A stretch of 64,000 nt of DNA from Ananas comosus (lineage: Eukaryota; Streptophyta; Magnoliopsida; Poales; Bromeliaceae). Of this stretch, positions 32,415-44,247 are shown piece after piece. The notes beneath the pieces were generated by a model. It had not been told where the DNA came from and ran no database searches. It saw nothing but the letters and a program-made list of their open reading frames with translations. The DNA is taken from positions 4,589,833-4,653,832 of the forward strand of contig NC_033623.1 of the NCBI RefSeq assembly GCF_001540865.1. Reading direction: 5' to 3'. The translations under genes were made by a program, and so were the position numbers. The first letter of the stretch is position 1; the number at the start of each line of letters is the position of its first letter.

Positions 32415-35400
32415 TGTCATACCCCGGGGTCTCTTTTTGATATACATTCAATGTGGAAGTGCCTAAATTTTTTTTTTTTTTTTTAAAACCTAACCCCCAG
32501 GGTATGCCAGATCCGCCACAAATATAGGGAGTTCACTGTTCACGCGGACAGAGTCTCCCCTGTATTTGCACGGTGTCGTACAAATACAAGATACATAACA
32601 CAGGATACAACCACCACATATGAACACCCACATTTCATACACTATTCACATTCACATTCAGAATTATCCATAAATCCACAACTATTAGTTTAAAATGTTT
32701 CCTACCTGAAAACTCGTTTTAAAACACTAAGTCATGAAAACCAAGAAAAACTTTTAAAAAACTGTTTCTCACACGGAAACCTTTTCCTTTTAAAACTCGC
32801 TACCACGAGGGGTAGAAAACCATTTTCATTTTGCAAGAATCATAAATCCTTTATTACATTCATAAAATCCCAATTATTCAATTAACATGAAATACTGAAC
32901 CATAAATACTATCTAAGTTATTTATTGAAGGAAAGTAAGTTTAAGAGTTTAAACCAAATAATGGGACGATGGCTCTATTGATCACTAAGTACGCTCCTCA
33001 ATATCCGTCCCACTAGGACCCGCGACGTCACCTGTAATGGGGGTTCGGGGGGAGAACATGTACACATGTGTCCCCTCCCAGTAGGTATCGCAAGCCGACG
33101 AGGGCGAGGGTACTCACCAGTCACGGAGGATAACAACAAGCATAGATAATGGTAATACAGTAGCAATTATAAACAAGAAAAACGAGATGTATATATGAAT
33201 CACTACCGTTACTGTATGTATGCATCAACTGGACGACTAGTCCAAAAGTACCCAATAAAAAATAAGCCATATTGGTCCGCACACCTTAGGCCTGTGCCAT
33301 ACTTGCTCTAATCTGTAAATGCCCTCGCATAAGCACTCAGGTCTGAAAGCATATGACCCTCGCATAAAGCACCCGGGTCTGAAAGCATATAACCCCTCTT
33401 GGGCTCACGGGCTGGCACTCCCAACCACTTTTTCGAAAAATAACACCCTCTTTCGGTGGATCAAACCGCTGGTATGCTCAATAGCCAAACATCGGCAACT
33501 AGCCGACAATCCAACCCCTCAGGGTATACTGACCGCGTAAGTCACCAAGTAGTCCAACTGACCAAGTAGATCATAATAATAGATGCAGTGAATCGACCGA
33601 ATAGGTCACAGTACGAGATACAAAAACCGACCGACTAGGTCACAAAACATCGGCAACTAGCTAACAATCCAATCTCTCAGGGTATATTAACCTCATAGGT
33701 CACCAAGTAGTCCAACTGACCAAGTAGATCAGAATAACGGGTGCAGTGAATCGACCGAGTAGGTCACAGTATGAGATACAAGAACCGACCGACTAGGTCA
33801 CAAATCTCACAATCAATCGTAAACCTGCTCTACTTCTACTCATGATACTAGACATGCAAACAATCAAGTAGAGCGTAATAGGGATAACAAAGGTGCTAGG
33901 CTGAGCCCTATATATATGTGTAAGGTAATAGCAAGAGAACAAGAGTAAGAAGATGTCACCGAGCGTGCATCACTATACCGACTTCGGATCGAAGTACCTA
34001 CCTATACATACGTAGCACTGATCTCCCGACCGCGGAAGAAAGTGAAGCGGACCTATGAAGGGTCCACCGGGTTAGTATCCAACCCACATATACGAAACAC
34101 AAACTCACATTCCCCACTAGTAATCCCACGAAAATCGATTTTCCAAAATCGATTGCCTTAACTCACTGGAAGTCCCGAAACTCGCACCGGGACTCCGCCG
34201 GGACCTACAAACTGTCCTCGAACTCACTGATTCGTGTCACGAGTCACCTGCTGCCACTAAACACAATTATTTGTGTGACCAGGCAACAAACACACATCCT
34301 CACCTCGAAACGATTATCGTCGGATAATCATTCTGATTCGAGCTCCCGGGAGTGTCAAATTCGACACCGGAAAACGACGTGAATGATCAGCCAACAAGGC
34401 TCAGTGACTACACAATTTACCGTGTGGTACCGTCAAAAGAATTCCGAACCGAAAAAGCGTTCCGTCGGTGGATTTCGTCGAAAAACGCACCGAAAATCAC
34501 CACCCGATTTTCGAAAAGGCTTGGGGCCTTGGACAACCAGTCCAGAGGTCACCCGCTCCCCGCACACGCTGCCCACAGCAACCACGCAACGTAACATTGC
34601 ATAAAAACCCCTGCGACTACATAAAATCACATCATTTTATGTGATTTTCAGAGTTTTACGGCCTGACTGCACAAACTGAGGGTATTCTATCTAGACCGAG
34701 ACACCTGCTGACAAGTCTCAATATGCCGGAGGCTGTGCTCACACTTCAGAGCACGGTCGGCCAATGTGGCGAGCGCGTGAGCTACGCGAAGTTCAGTGAA
34801 ATAGTGCGCACAGCGACAATACAACGTTTAACACGCAAACCGGGGCATCGCTAACCCCAACGGAGGTGAGCATGATGTTCAGTACGGATCAGGGATCATC
34901 GTGCTCACTTCCGAGAGTGTCGGGGTGTCCTCAGATCGCTGAAAAAGCGTCTGGAACCACAAAACAGTGCACAGGAACAGTAATTACAGCTTACTGGAGC
35001 CTTTAGGAGCACACGATGGCCGACGACGGCTGGACAGCGGGCGGGCTGGTCGGCGAGGGTTGCGGCCGGTCGGAGGGGCCCGGGCAAGTGCTAGCCGGTG
35101 GCTCGGTGGAGCGACACGAGCCCGTGCTGCTCGGCTCGGACACAAGGGGTAACGGCGGTTGGGCGGCAGCCGGGGTGGGGGAGCGTTGGGGCGACGGCGA
35201 TTGGTCGCCAGAGGCCGAAGGAGGGCGGCGGCGCCACGCGGGTTGGAAAATAGCTCGGCCTCGGCCCGAGCTCGCGCTGGGCGGCAGCAGGGAGCAGTGC
35301 GGCGGCCTGCAGCCCGTAGGGGCGGCGGCGGCGACGAGCGGAGGGTCGCTAGAGGCCCAAGGAGGGCGATGCGGCTGATCAAGGGTGGTGGCGACTCGCA

Positions 35401-36322
35401 GGCCTCGAGCTAGGCTGAGCTCGACCCAAGCCGGGTCTCGGTTGGCCGTAAGGAGCACGGGCAGCGTCGGCAGGGTGCGCGGAAGGCAGAGGCCGACGGG
35501 AACGACGCCGGAGGTCGGTCTCAGCCAAAGGGTGGTGTCTCCAAGGGTACAGGTTGTTCCCTGAGATCGGCGGCCGAGCAGGGTGGCGGTTAGGTGGAGA
35601 AGATGGTGGAGGAGAGGCCACCAAGCTTTTTCGGCGGCCGGGGAAGCTTGCCGGCGGCCTAGGTGCGCGCACGACTAGGGCAGGGACCTGCTGGTGACGG
35701 CTAGGGCGTAGCTGGGGAGCTAGGTCGGCTGGATCTAGGGTTTTGTGCCTAGAAACCCTAGATGCACATTATATAGCATGTGCACTTTCGCAGAAAAGTC
35801 CCCCAAAGCTGATTATTTTTAGCCCAGTCCCTGCCAGCACGTGTATTTAGCACACAAGCACCTGGACGTTCGAAATCACACAAAACGGTACGTAAAATAT
35901 TAAGCTTTTCGCAGATTTTTCGTTTTGCCAATTTCGACCCTTTAGCGAACTTTTTTGCGATTTCCAGAGATTCGTCCATTGGATTTTCGATCCGATTATG
36001 CCAGCACGTTCAGCACATCGAATCTACAATTTTGTTTCGTCCGATGTGATCGCCGATTCGCGACGAAACTCATCCTCTTTTCAAAAGGCAAAACTATGCA
36101 CAAATGCATAGAAAACATGTATCTACAGTTTTCTCGAAAATCATGCATCAGATCTGAAATCTGTCAATACCAATGGTTCCAGAATAGTCCGAACATTAAA
36201 AACGAGCTATTGGATCGTTATGAACGGAGTCCGATACGTGCCAGAAACCATCTCTACCCATTGGTCTCTCTGGAAACCCGGGTTACTATTCACTTTAAGT
36301 GATTAGTACAGGTCGCGTAACA
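32415..36322 (-). mobile_element. 5' LTR of gypsy element B, about 3.9 kb
   Basis: Termini are TGTCATACCCC (32415) and GGTCGCGTAACA (36322). On minus, U3 (36322 to about 35780) leads to CTATATAATG near 35770-35780, a TATA candidate, then a leader of about 750 bp (35740-34980) that is strikingly GC- and CpG-rich, then AT-richer U5 with tandem repeats. Many long frames across the GC-rich part on both strands have no domain and are composition artefacts. It is one of the longest LTRs in the window. The flank right of 36322 is TCTCC. Confidence 0.78.
33490..33805. repeat. Tandem duplication of about 157 bp inside the B LTR
   Basis: CGGCAACTAGCCGACAATCC, through GTCACCAAGTAGTCCAACTG, to CCGACCGACTAGGTCACAAA occurs twice in a row (about 33490-33650 and 33651-33805) with some differences. 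Each unit also carries short internal repeats of the type AGGTCACA/AAGTAGTC. The partial copy at 28600-28795 has only one unit. Confidence 0.85.
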
Positions 36323-36411
36323 TCTCCATCCTAACTCGTTTTCTCCTGAAACTTGACAAATGCTTATGTAATTAAATTACACAAAAAAACATCGTCAACA
36401 AAGGGTTTATC

Positions 36412-36823
36412 TGTACTGCAAAAATCTCAGTCCTCACAGGGAAACTCAAAGGTTGCAAAACTGCCATGAATTATGGTGTGACTCTTGGGCTTTTGGCTAT
36501 TATGAGGGCTCATTATATATGAGTTAGTGGGTGTGTTGAGTGGCTAGATTCAATGTATCTAGGAGCCTATAAATAGTAGGGTTGGCTAAGGCCAAAACGC
36601 ACAAGAGAGGGTGTGTTTGTATGCTATAAACTCTTTTTCTAAGTAGTAGAGTACTTAGCTTTTTGAGTGAACCTCTGCCTCTCTCTCTCGTTTCTTCCCT
36701 TTGCATACTTAGTCGTAGGACGCAAAGGTCCGGGCTTGCAACAGGGACAAAGGCTTGTCCACCTCTACGAAGAAAGGTGGGCGCCACGCGAGCTTTGCAA
36801 ACAAAAACGCTAAGTCCGTGACA
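36412..36823 (+). mobile_element. 5' LTR of gypsy element G, about 412 bp
   Basis: A clear TATA box (TATAAATAG, from 36568) lies about 155 bases after the chosen start TGTACTGC (36412). The end GTCCGTGACA (36823) lies 2 bases before a perfect tRNA-Met primer site. A CT-rich leader lies between. The short length contrasts with the 2-4 kb LTRs of the other families. The start is less sure than the end. 36323-36411 is unassigned AT-rich sequence. Confidence 0.7.
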
Positions 36824-36825
36824 GT

Positions 36826-36838
36826 TGGTATCAGAGCC
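36826..36838 (+). other. Primer binding site of element G, tRNA-Met
   Basis: TGGTATCAGAGCC is the exact complement of the plant initiator tRNA-Met 3' end and follows the LTR terminus by 2 bases. Confidence 0.92.
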
Positions 36839-36855
36839 GGTTTGAGCAAGGAACC

Positions 36856-39800
36856 ATGTCGTCATCCGATGTGGGAGTTGTCGACGTTGGGGGTGATGTA
36901 ACATATCATTTCTCCGTAAATCGTGTCGAGTTTCGTCGAAATGTGCGGAACGCGGAGTGGAACAAGTTGGTATAGGTTCTAAGTGTGTTGGAACCTATAT
37001 ATAGTGTAAAGGGATCCAAGAGAGTGAAATTGCAAAATCTGGCTAAGTCCCAAATTTTGGGCTCTCGGGGACCGGTCCCTGAAGGAGAGACCGGTCCCCG
37101 TACGCGTAGCAGCCGGGCAGGGTGAAAAATCAGCTAAGTCCTGGAATTGGGGTCTACGGGAATCGGTCTCTGAGTAAGAGACCGGTCTTCGAGGGTCCGG
37201 TCCCTGAAGGAGAGACCGGTCCCCCATTGCGCAGCCAGCCAAAAAATGCGAAATTTGGCTAAGTCCTTGGAAGCAGACCTACGGGGACCGGTCCCTGCGG
37301 GGAGAGACCGGTCCTCGCATGCGAAATCTGCCCAGGTTGGGCTGATTGGAAAAATAAAAAAGTTGAGGGGCTAAGGTGCAAAGTGGCATGATGAATGGTT
37401 ATATGTGGGAGAGCTTTGAGCTAGGGCTCATTTCTCTCAACCCAAACAAAAGACCTTTCCCTCTCTCTCTCTAAAAAACCTCTCATCTCCCTCTCCTTCT
37501 CTTTAGAGCTTGGATCAAGGGGAGCTTTGGAGGAGAAGAGCTTGGAGGAGAAGCTAGCTTGTGAAGAGCTTTTGAAGGAAAAGCTTGGACTCCAAGGTGA
37601 GTTTCCATGATATTGAGTTAGGGTTTTGGTAGTAGCTTCTTGTATGAGTATCTAGGAGCTTCTATGGTGTTTTCCCCCATGATTATCCATGCTAAGGACT
37701 TAGTTGGGGAAGATGATATTGTACAAGGACCTAAACTTAGGGTTTTTGGATTTTGAGATCGAAGCTTGGGTTTGATCTCATTTTAACCTAATTGGTAGGT
37801 CAACGAACGCGTTGGTGTGCTCGGTTCGGTGATACGACCAGCGTGCGCGAAGAAATTGAGGAAACAGATTAAAATGGTATGAATTGCTGCAGCTCGCGGC
37901 GAAAGCGTCTAAAATATTGTGGAAAATTACTTCTGGCATCCTTGTAACACGAAAAGGTGGGGGGTGCTGTCCGGAAACACCAGATCTTTTTCTATATGTA
38001 TGTCACTTCTTTTGAGCATATTGATGTTACCATTCATGCATGTAGGGTAGCTTACTATGTGTTCTTGGTTGAATTGCACTTAGATGCTTAAAGAATATGT
38101 GAAATGGTAGAGAACCAGATGAACCATGTATGAAAGAACCCTATGTGTATGTGAATGCGAGAATGGACCACGACAGTAGTAAACAAAGGTGACATTGACA
38201 TTAGTGACAAGATTGGCACCGAGAAGGTAAATGACTAAACAAAGTTTAGCTTATTGTGGCATCGGGACCATTGTGGCTTTGTACATTGAGACAGGTTTGG
38301 CAAGACTTCCTCAAATTGAGGATTGGATCGTACTCACACTAGCTATGGCTTGAGGATGGTAGCTCCTCCACAAACGGTGTACTCCGGAGTGTAGAAACCA
38401 CGGGGAGAGACCCCGTCATTTGTTCCCTCGGGTGGTAGTGCTAATAACCTCCCCCGGTAGACGGGAATTGTGGTTTGTGAGATTCGGGGTGAACCAGGAG
38501 TACCTCGGGATGATTAGGTAAAGGCCAATAGAAAAGAAAATGAATGACAAAGGACATACATCCATAATTATCATATATTGGTATATTTATCTATCTGTGG
38601 ATTGTTTTCGTGCAAGCATTGTGATAGTTTTGCATTAGTTGGTTTGCAATCTATTGTTTCTTGAATTACATATGCTTGAAATAGACCTAGTGGGCGAATC
38701 AGCGCGGTCAGCGGCCGAACACACTGGGAACTTCTTCTAGTTCTCATTATCACTAACCCTGCAGATCCGTGCGCGAGCGGGTTGCGGAGGATCGAGGCAA
38801 GGGTATTGCACCGTAGCTAGCGGCCTGGGAGTATAGGCATACCCTACATTTTGAGCATTCAATTGTTGTATGTTGAACTAGTAATGTACAATGATGTAAA
38901 CCTTATATTTTAGTTAAAGGCCAATGTGATGTAAATGAATGGATAAAATGAATGTAAATGTAATAGTTTACTTGTATTTGATTCAAAGGTAATCAAATGA
39001 CATGTACATGAAAAATTGTATAGTTAGTTTCGATGTTTTCACCTGATTGATTGTTGTTTGCCCTCGTGCGAACCTTGTATAATTGCATTCATCTGTATTG
39101 AATTGCTTGTATTATACATATTGTTGGAGCCTTGGACGGACAGGGGAGGTGCTGTCCGTTCGGCGTCTGTTCGCGTGCCCGAACCGACCAAATTGGCGGC
39201 CCCGGGGAGTGACAGGTGAACCTCCAAAGCAGCCCTCCAAGCGGAGCAAGAGCCGAGACACGTGAATCACAAGGGATTTTGCGTCGTTGGAGGACCGCCT
39301 TGCGCTGTTGGAGGACATAATAGCAAAATTGGGTGATAGGTACACCGAAATGGCTGATTCCTTTAACTCTTTTAATGAAGATATCCACAGCATGGTGGAA
39401 AGCATCGCTACTGCCATGGCGACCTTTCGAAGCGAACTTGAAAAGCTTCAAGGCAACATGACTCGTCGTGACGAGGAGCGAAAGAACCTGATCGAGGAGC
39501 TCGTTGCTCGAGTCGAAGAGGTCAAGGACCTCAATACGGGAGTGACGATCCTTGAAAAAGCGGTGGCGCATGGGCATGAACCCCAAAGAGAGTCCGCTTC
39601 GAAGGTACGTATCCCTGAGCCTCAAAATTTCAGGGGTACCCGCGATGAGAAGGAGATCGACAATTTTCTGTGTCAGATGGAGCGCTACTTCAAGGCGTTG
39701 CTGCTGGACGACGAGGAGGAGAAAGTCCCGGCTACGTCTATGTTCCTTGCTGACGACGCGATGCTGTGATAGCGTCGGCGTTCTGTAAAGGCCGAAAAGG

Positions 39801-40480
39801 GCCAATGCAGCTTGAAGACGTGGGGGGACTTTGTGCGCGAGCTTACGGCGCAGTTCTACCCCGAGCATGTCGAGTATCTTGCGAGGAAGCAACTTCAACG
39901 GCTCAAACACACTAGGATGCTCAAGGAGTATGTCAAGGAATACTCAGAGTTGATGCTATCCATCACCAACATGGCAGAGGAAGATCGCTTATTCTTCTTC
40001 CTCGACGGGCTCCAACCTTGGGCGAACAAGGAGTTTGTCGGGTGCGACGTCAAGGATGTGGCCTCTGCAATTGCCTTGGCGAAAAAACTGCCCAAGTACG
40101 AGTGGGCGGATTCAACTCACAGCAAGGCGCCCAAAGCAAGCAAGGCCAAAGGTAGAGGAGACCGTCGCGACTAGAAGGAGCGTAGGGGCTGCGAGAGGGG
40201 TCCTGTGCCGCCGCCAAAGAAATTGACGTGCTATGTCTGCGATGAGAACCATTGGGCAAGGGATTGTCCAAAGAAGAAGCAGGTAAATGCAATCCAGACC
40301 GAGCAGGGCGAGGGCAATGCAGAATCGACGAAAATGGGCGCACTTAGGCACGTCAACGCGGTTTAGGAGCTGGCAAGCAGCAGCAAGCCCCTCAACAAGG
40401 AGCTTCTGTACATCGATGTGACCCTTAACGGTAGGGCCACATGAGCATTAGTGGACACGGGAGCTACTCACAACTTTTGT
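36856..40480 (+). pseudogene. gag-protease of element G, with nonsense codons
   Basis: ATG at 36856 opens MSSSDVGVVDVGG; the frame continues at 39220 (EPPKQPSKRSKSRD) once the solo LTR is removed. A coiled-coil-like part (LEDRLALLEDIIAKLGDRYT) precedes the capsid region (IPEPQNFRGTRDEKEIDNFL; at 39812-40170 LTAQFYPEHVEYLARKQL). A zinc knuckle CYVCDENHWARDC (CX2CX3HX4C) follows at about 40229-40267, then the protease start VDTGATHNF near 40450-40478. In-frame stops are TGA at 39263, TGA-TAG at 39767-39772 in the place of a Trp pair in relatives, TAG after the first capsid part, and TGA at 40442. Homology ends at about 40480, so RT and integrase are gone. Confidence 0.85.
36897..39214 (+). mobile_element. 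Solo LTR in element G, target duplication GGTGA, 2318 bp
   Basis: TGTAACATATC starts at 36897 and GGGGAGTGACA ends at 39214; GGTGA is present at 36892-36896 and 39215-39219. Excising it joins the gag frame exactly, which confirms the boundaries. It contains, in sense order, ACCGGT palindromes (37065-37315), a CT/GA-rich leader (37450-37560), the block AACGCGTTGGTG (37805), the block AAGGTGGGGGGTGCTGTCCG (37962) and the terminal hairpin GGACAG...CTGTCC (39134). Confidence 0.93.
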
Positions 40481-40483
40481 AAG

Positions 40484-41149
40484 ACACTACTTACCCCCAA
40501 GTAGCCTCAAACCAAGCTCAAAGTCTCCATTTCCCTCACTCAAGCTCCCAAAATCAAGCTCCAACTTCATCCATGGAGGAAAAGCACAAAGAGGAGAAAG
40601 AGAGGGATTAATCCACCAAAATCTAAGCTAGAAGGAGATTAAAACCAAAGAGAAGCAAAGAGAAGCTCCCCTTACCTTACTCCCTGCAGTGGCAAGCTCA
40701 AAGAAGGGCCCTAGGGGCGTGGGTGCTGTTATAGTGTTGCTACAATAGCAAAAACACCACTGCAGAACAATCTGCTCAAAAACTGCCCCCTTGTACCGGT
40801 ACACGGGCCCTTGTACCGGTACAAGCCCTACGAAACATCACAACCCGAGGCTCGGGTTGCGGGGTTCTGCGGTCCTGTACCGGTACAAGCCCGGTGGCTG
40901 TACCGGTACAACCATCAACCTTGTACCGGTACAGCCACAGCCTTGTACCGGTACAAGCCCTGCTGAGGGCTACCCGAGAGCTGACGAACTTCTAATTTTT
41001 TTGGGTTTTGGTACACAGCTTAAACCACAATTCTCGGGATACGTGCCATAGGTAGTAACACAGTCAACGACCCTCCAGAAAATCTGAAAAAGCTCAGGTC
41101 ACATCCAAACACTCGAACCTTGTAATTTGCAAAGGTCCAGTGCGTTACA
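40484..41149 (-). mobile_element. Truncated 3' LTR of gypsy element C
   Basis: The end TGCGTTACA at 41149 is followed on plus by TTCACCCCTCC, the complement of the polypurine tract GGAGGGGTGAA, as needed for a 3' LTR on minus. 40537-41149 is about 95% identical by eye to 55163-55773, the start of the element's 5' LTR. U3 carries TTGTACCGGTACAAG repeats at 40793-40968. The left side is cut at about 40484 against element G, so the sense-3' part is missing. Confidence 0.85.
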
Positions 41150-41189
41150 TTCACCCCTCCTAAAAAGGAGTTTCGTCCGCGAAACTCAA

Positions 41190-42604
41190 AACAAGCAAAG
41201 TACCTCAAGCATCCATCTGAAAAAGATGGGGATAGTGCTCCCGTAGTGCGCTCTCCAACTCCCAAGTGGCCTCGCGCTCGTCGTGGTTGCTCCAAAGCAC
41301 CTTCACGTAGGGAATTTTCCGGTTCCGCAATCTTTTCACCTCGCGAGCCAAAATCTTCAAAGGTTGCTCCTCAAAGCTCAAGTCCTCCCGCAACTCCAAA
41401 GGTGTAGCATCCAATACATGAGTCGGGTCGAAGATGTACTTCCGAAGGACCGATACATGAAAGACGTTATGCACGCCCGATAGGTTCGGTGGTAGAGCGA
41501 GTCGACACGCTACCTGACCTACCCGCTCCAAGATCTCATACGGTTCAATGAAACAGGGACTCAACTTACCCCGAATCCCAAATCTCCTGATCCCTCTAGT
41601 CGGCGAGACCTTCAAGAATACATGGTCTCCGACTTGGAACTCCAAGTCTCGCCGCCGTCGGTCGGCATAGCTCCTCTGTCTACTCTGCGCCGTTACAAGT
41701 CGCTCCCGAGCAATTCGAACCTTGTCCTCAGCTTCCTAGAGTACATCAGGGCCTAAAGCCAATCTCTCGCCGACTTCACTCCAATGAAGTGGCGATCTAC
41801 ACTTCCGTCCATAAAGTGCTTCGAAGGGCGCCATCTTGATGCTTGCTTGATAACTGTTGTTATAAGCAAACTCTGCCATAGGTAGATGCTGCGACCATCC
41901 TCCCTGAAAGTCTATCACACATGCCCGGAGCATATCCTCTAAGGTCTGTATAGTGCGCTTTGACTGTCCATCACTCTGCGGATGGAAAGCTGTACTGAAA
42001 TCCAATCGGGTGCCTAAGGCGTCCTGCAGACTCCTCCAAAAGTGAGACACGAAGCGCGTGTTGCGATCAGATACAATCGATGTAGGCACTCTATGAAGTC
42101 GCACAATCTTATCGAGGTACACTTGTGCGAGCTTTTCCCCGGTCCAGGTCGTATGAATAGGTATGAAGTGCGCCGACTTCGTCAACCTATCCATGATCAC
42201 CCAAATAGCATCATGCCCAGCCTGTGAGCGTGGCAATCCTGTCACAAAGTCCATGGTGATCTTCTCCCATTTCCACACGGGAATAGGCAAACTCTGAAGC
42301 TTTCCCGCGGGAACTCGGTGCTCTGCTTTCACTTGTTGGCAAGTTAGACATCTAGCAACGAACTCACCAACATCCTTTTTCATCCCGGGCCACCAATAGA
42401 GCAATCTTAAGTCCTTATACATCTTGGTGCCTCCCGGATGTATAACATACGGTGCTCGGTGCGCTTCTTGAAAAATATCCTCTTTAATGCCCAAGTACGC
42501 CGGTACACAAAGTCGTCCATGGAAACGCATCAATCCGTCACCGTCCAAAGTGAAATCACCGGTGCAACCATCAACCATCTTAGCTCGAATCTTTTGCAAT
42601 TCTA
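41190..42604 (-). pseudogene. Integrase of element C, nearly complete
   Basis: On minus, 42599-41736 encodes the zinc-binding region (YVIHPGGTKMYKDLRLLYWW, CLTCQQ) and the catalytic core: MDFVTGLP, VSDRNTRF (most relatives have SDRDPRF) and the region up to QTLEDMLRACV, giving D, D and E. GNSYQ-type (AYNNSYQASIKMAPFEALYG) and C-terminal parts follow. After a stop near 41736 the frame continues (41645-41205) with LSGVHNVFHVSVLRKYIFDP and a chromodomain-like end (KVLWSNHDEREATWELESAL). Integrase inserts the element's DNA; the chromodomain-like tail marks a chromovirus, probably Tekay-like. The stop and the D-to-N change beside the second catalytic Asp suggest it is dead. Confidence 0.88.
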
Positions 42605-43450
42605 TATCGGAGACTTACTTTTCTTTAATTCTTTCTATAAGTGTAGGTTGCACCACCAAAGTCATCAGTCTCAAAGGTGTGTCAGGAGTCACCACCTCCA
42701 ACTCTAGCCGCTTTATTTGCTCAATCAACTGCGGTTGAGTCACAACATGCATCGCTAAGTTTTTCATCGATTTCCTACTTAGCGCATCCGCCACCACGTT
42801 AGTCTTGCCCGGGTGGTAGAGAATAGTAAGATCATAATCCTTGAGTAGCTCCAACCATCTACGCTGCCTCAAGTTCAACTCCTTCTGAGTAAACAGGTAT
42901 TTTAAGCTCTTGTGATCCGTGTATACTTCACACCGCTCGCCATAAAGGTAGTGGCGCCATAGCTTCAATGCGAACACCACGGCCGGCAACTCCAAATCAT
43001 GCGTAGGGTAGTTCTTTTCATACTCCTTCAGTTGGCGAGAAGCATACGCGATCACCTTGCCATCCTGCATCAATACACAACCCAAACCATTAAGCGAAGC
43101 ATCACTATAAACCACATACCCTGCTCCAGCTACTGGTAGGGTCAAGATCGGAGCGGTCGTCAATCTTTGCTTCAACTCTCGGAAGCTTCGCTCGCATGCA
43201 TCATTCCAAATGAACTTGACTCCTTTTATGCGTGAGCCTCGTAAGGGGAGTAGATAATCTTGCAAATCCCTCGACAAATCTCTGGTAGTAACCGGCCAAT
43301 CCAAGAAAACTCTGTATCTCTGTGACGCTCGTCGGTCTCGGCCAATCCTTGATTGCTTCAATCTTCTTAGGATCCACGGCTATATCCGATCCAGAAATCA
43401 AGTGTCCAAGGAAGACTACCTTTCGAAGCAAATTCCCTTTCTTCAACTTG
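42605..43450 (-). pseudogene. RNase H and RT thumb of element C
   Basis: The minus-strand frame 43361-42615 has the RNase H core: [20 protein letters not shown] (first Asp), [20 protein letters not shown] (Glu), [20 protein letters not shown] (Asp) and [14 protein letters not shown] (last Asp). RNase H removes the RNA template during reverse transcription. 43446-43201 adds [20 protein letters not shown] and [20 protein letters not shown] from the RT thumb. The two pieces overlap in different frames, marking a frameshift near 43280. All four acidic positions are still there, but the chain is broken. Confidence 0.87.
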
Positions 43451-44247
43451 GCATAAAGTTCTTTCCCGGAAGTACTTGGAGTACAATTCTCAAATGCTCC
43501 TCGTGATCTGCATCACTTCGAGAGTAGACAAAATGTCGTCGATGAACACCACCGACGAACTGTCTAGATAAGGCTTGCAAACACGGTTCATTACGATCCA
43601 AAAAAGCTGCCGGGGCATTAGTCAGCCCAAACGGCATAAACTGTGAACTCATAGTGTCCATACTGTGTTCTAAGCCGTCTTCGATACATCTCGGGTTTGA
43701 TCTTCAATTGCGTGGTATCAGACTGCAAGTTATCTTGGAATACAACACACGATCCTGAACTGATCAAACAAGTCGTCGATCTCGGCAACGGATACTTGTT
43801 CTTGATCGTGACTTTGTTAAGTTCACGATAATCCACACAAAGGCGAAGCGATCCGTCCTTCTTCTTGACGAACAAAACTCGAGCTCCCCAAGGCGAACGC
43901 AAGCGGTCGAATGAAGCCCTTGACGACAAATCCTGCAAATGTGCCCTCAGCTCCCTCAGCTCTGCGGTGCCATCTCTATAGGCGCCTTTGAGATTAGGGG
44001 TCCAGGGACGAGATCTACCACAAACTCAATCTCACTATCAGAAAGCAGATACCAGAATCAGCTCAGCTGGAAACACATCCGAACTCTCGCCACCACCGGG
44101 ATATCCTCAATCTAGGGTGTCATCCTCGGCCCTCAGCACAACACTAGCCAAATAGGCTACAAAACCTCTATTGATCAGCTGGCCTAGCTCGAGGACAAGC
44201 TGATCATCATCGCAAACAGCGAACTCCAGGCATCCATAATACCACTC
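43451..44247 (-). pseudogene. RT palm and fingers of element C, frameshifted
   Basis: On minus, 43938-43618 holds [20 protein letters not shown] and [16 protein letters not shown]; 43661-43443 holds [12 protein letters not shown] and [12 protein letters not shown]. The FIDD catalytic motif, intact in fragment D, reads here as a frameshifted [11 protein letters not shown], so the enzyme cannot work. 43940-44240 corresponds to the protease-RT linker (compare 56240-56560). The region ends at 44247, where an LTR is inserted; the protease half continues at 48405. Confidence 0.85.

Noticed and set aside
34984..35672. Long frames on both strands (97-151 codons)
   Set aside because: The block is GC-rich, so stops are rare in every frame; products are Arg/Pro/Ala-rich without domains.
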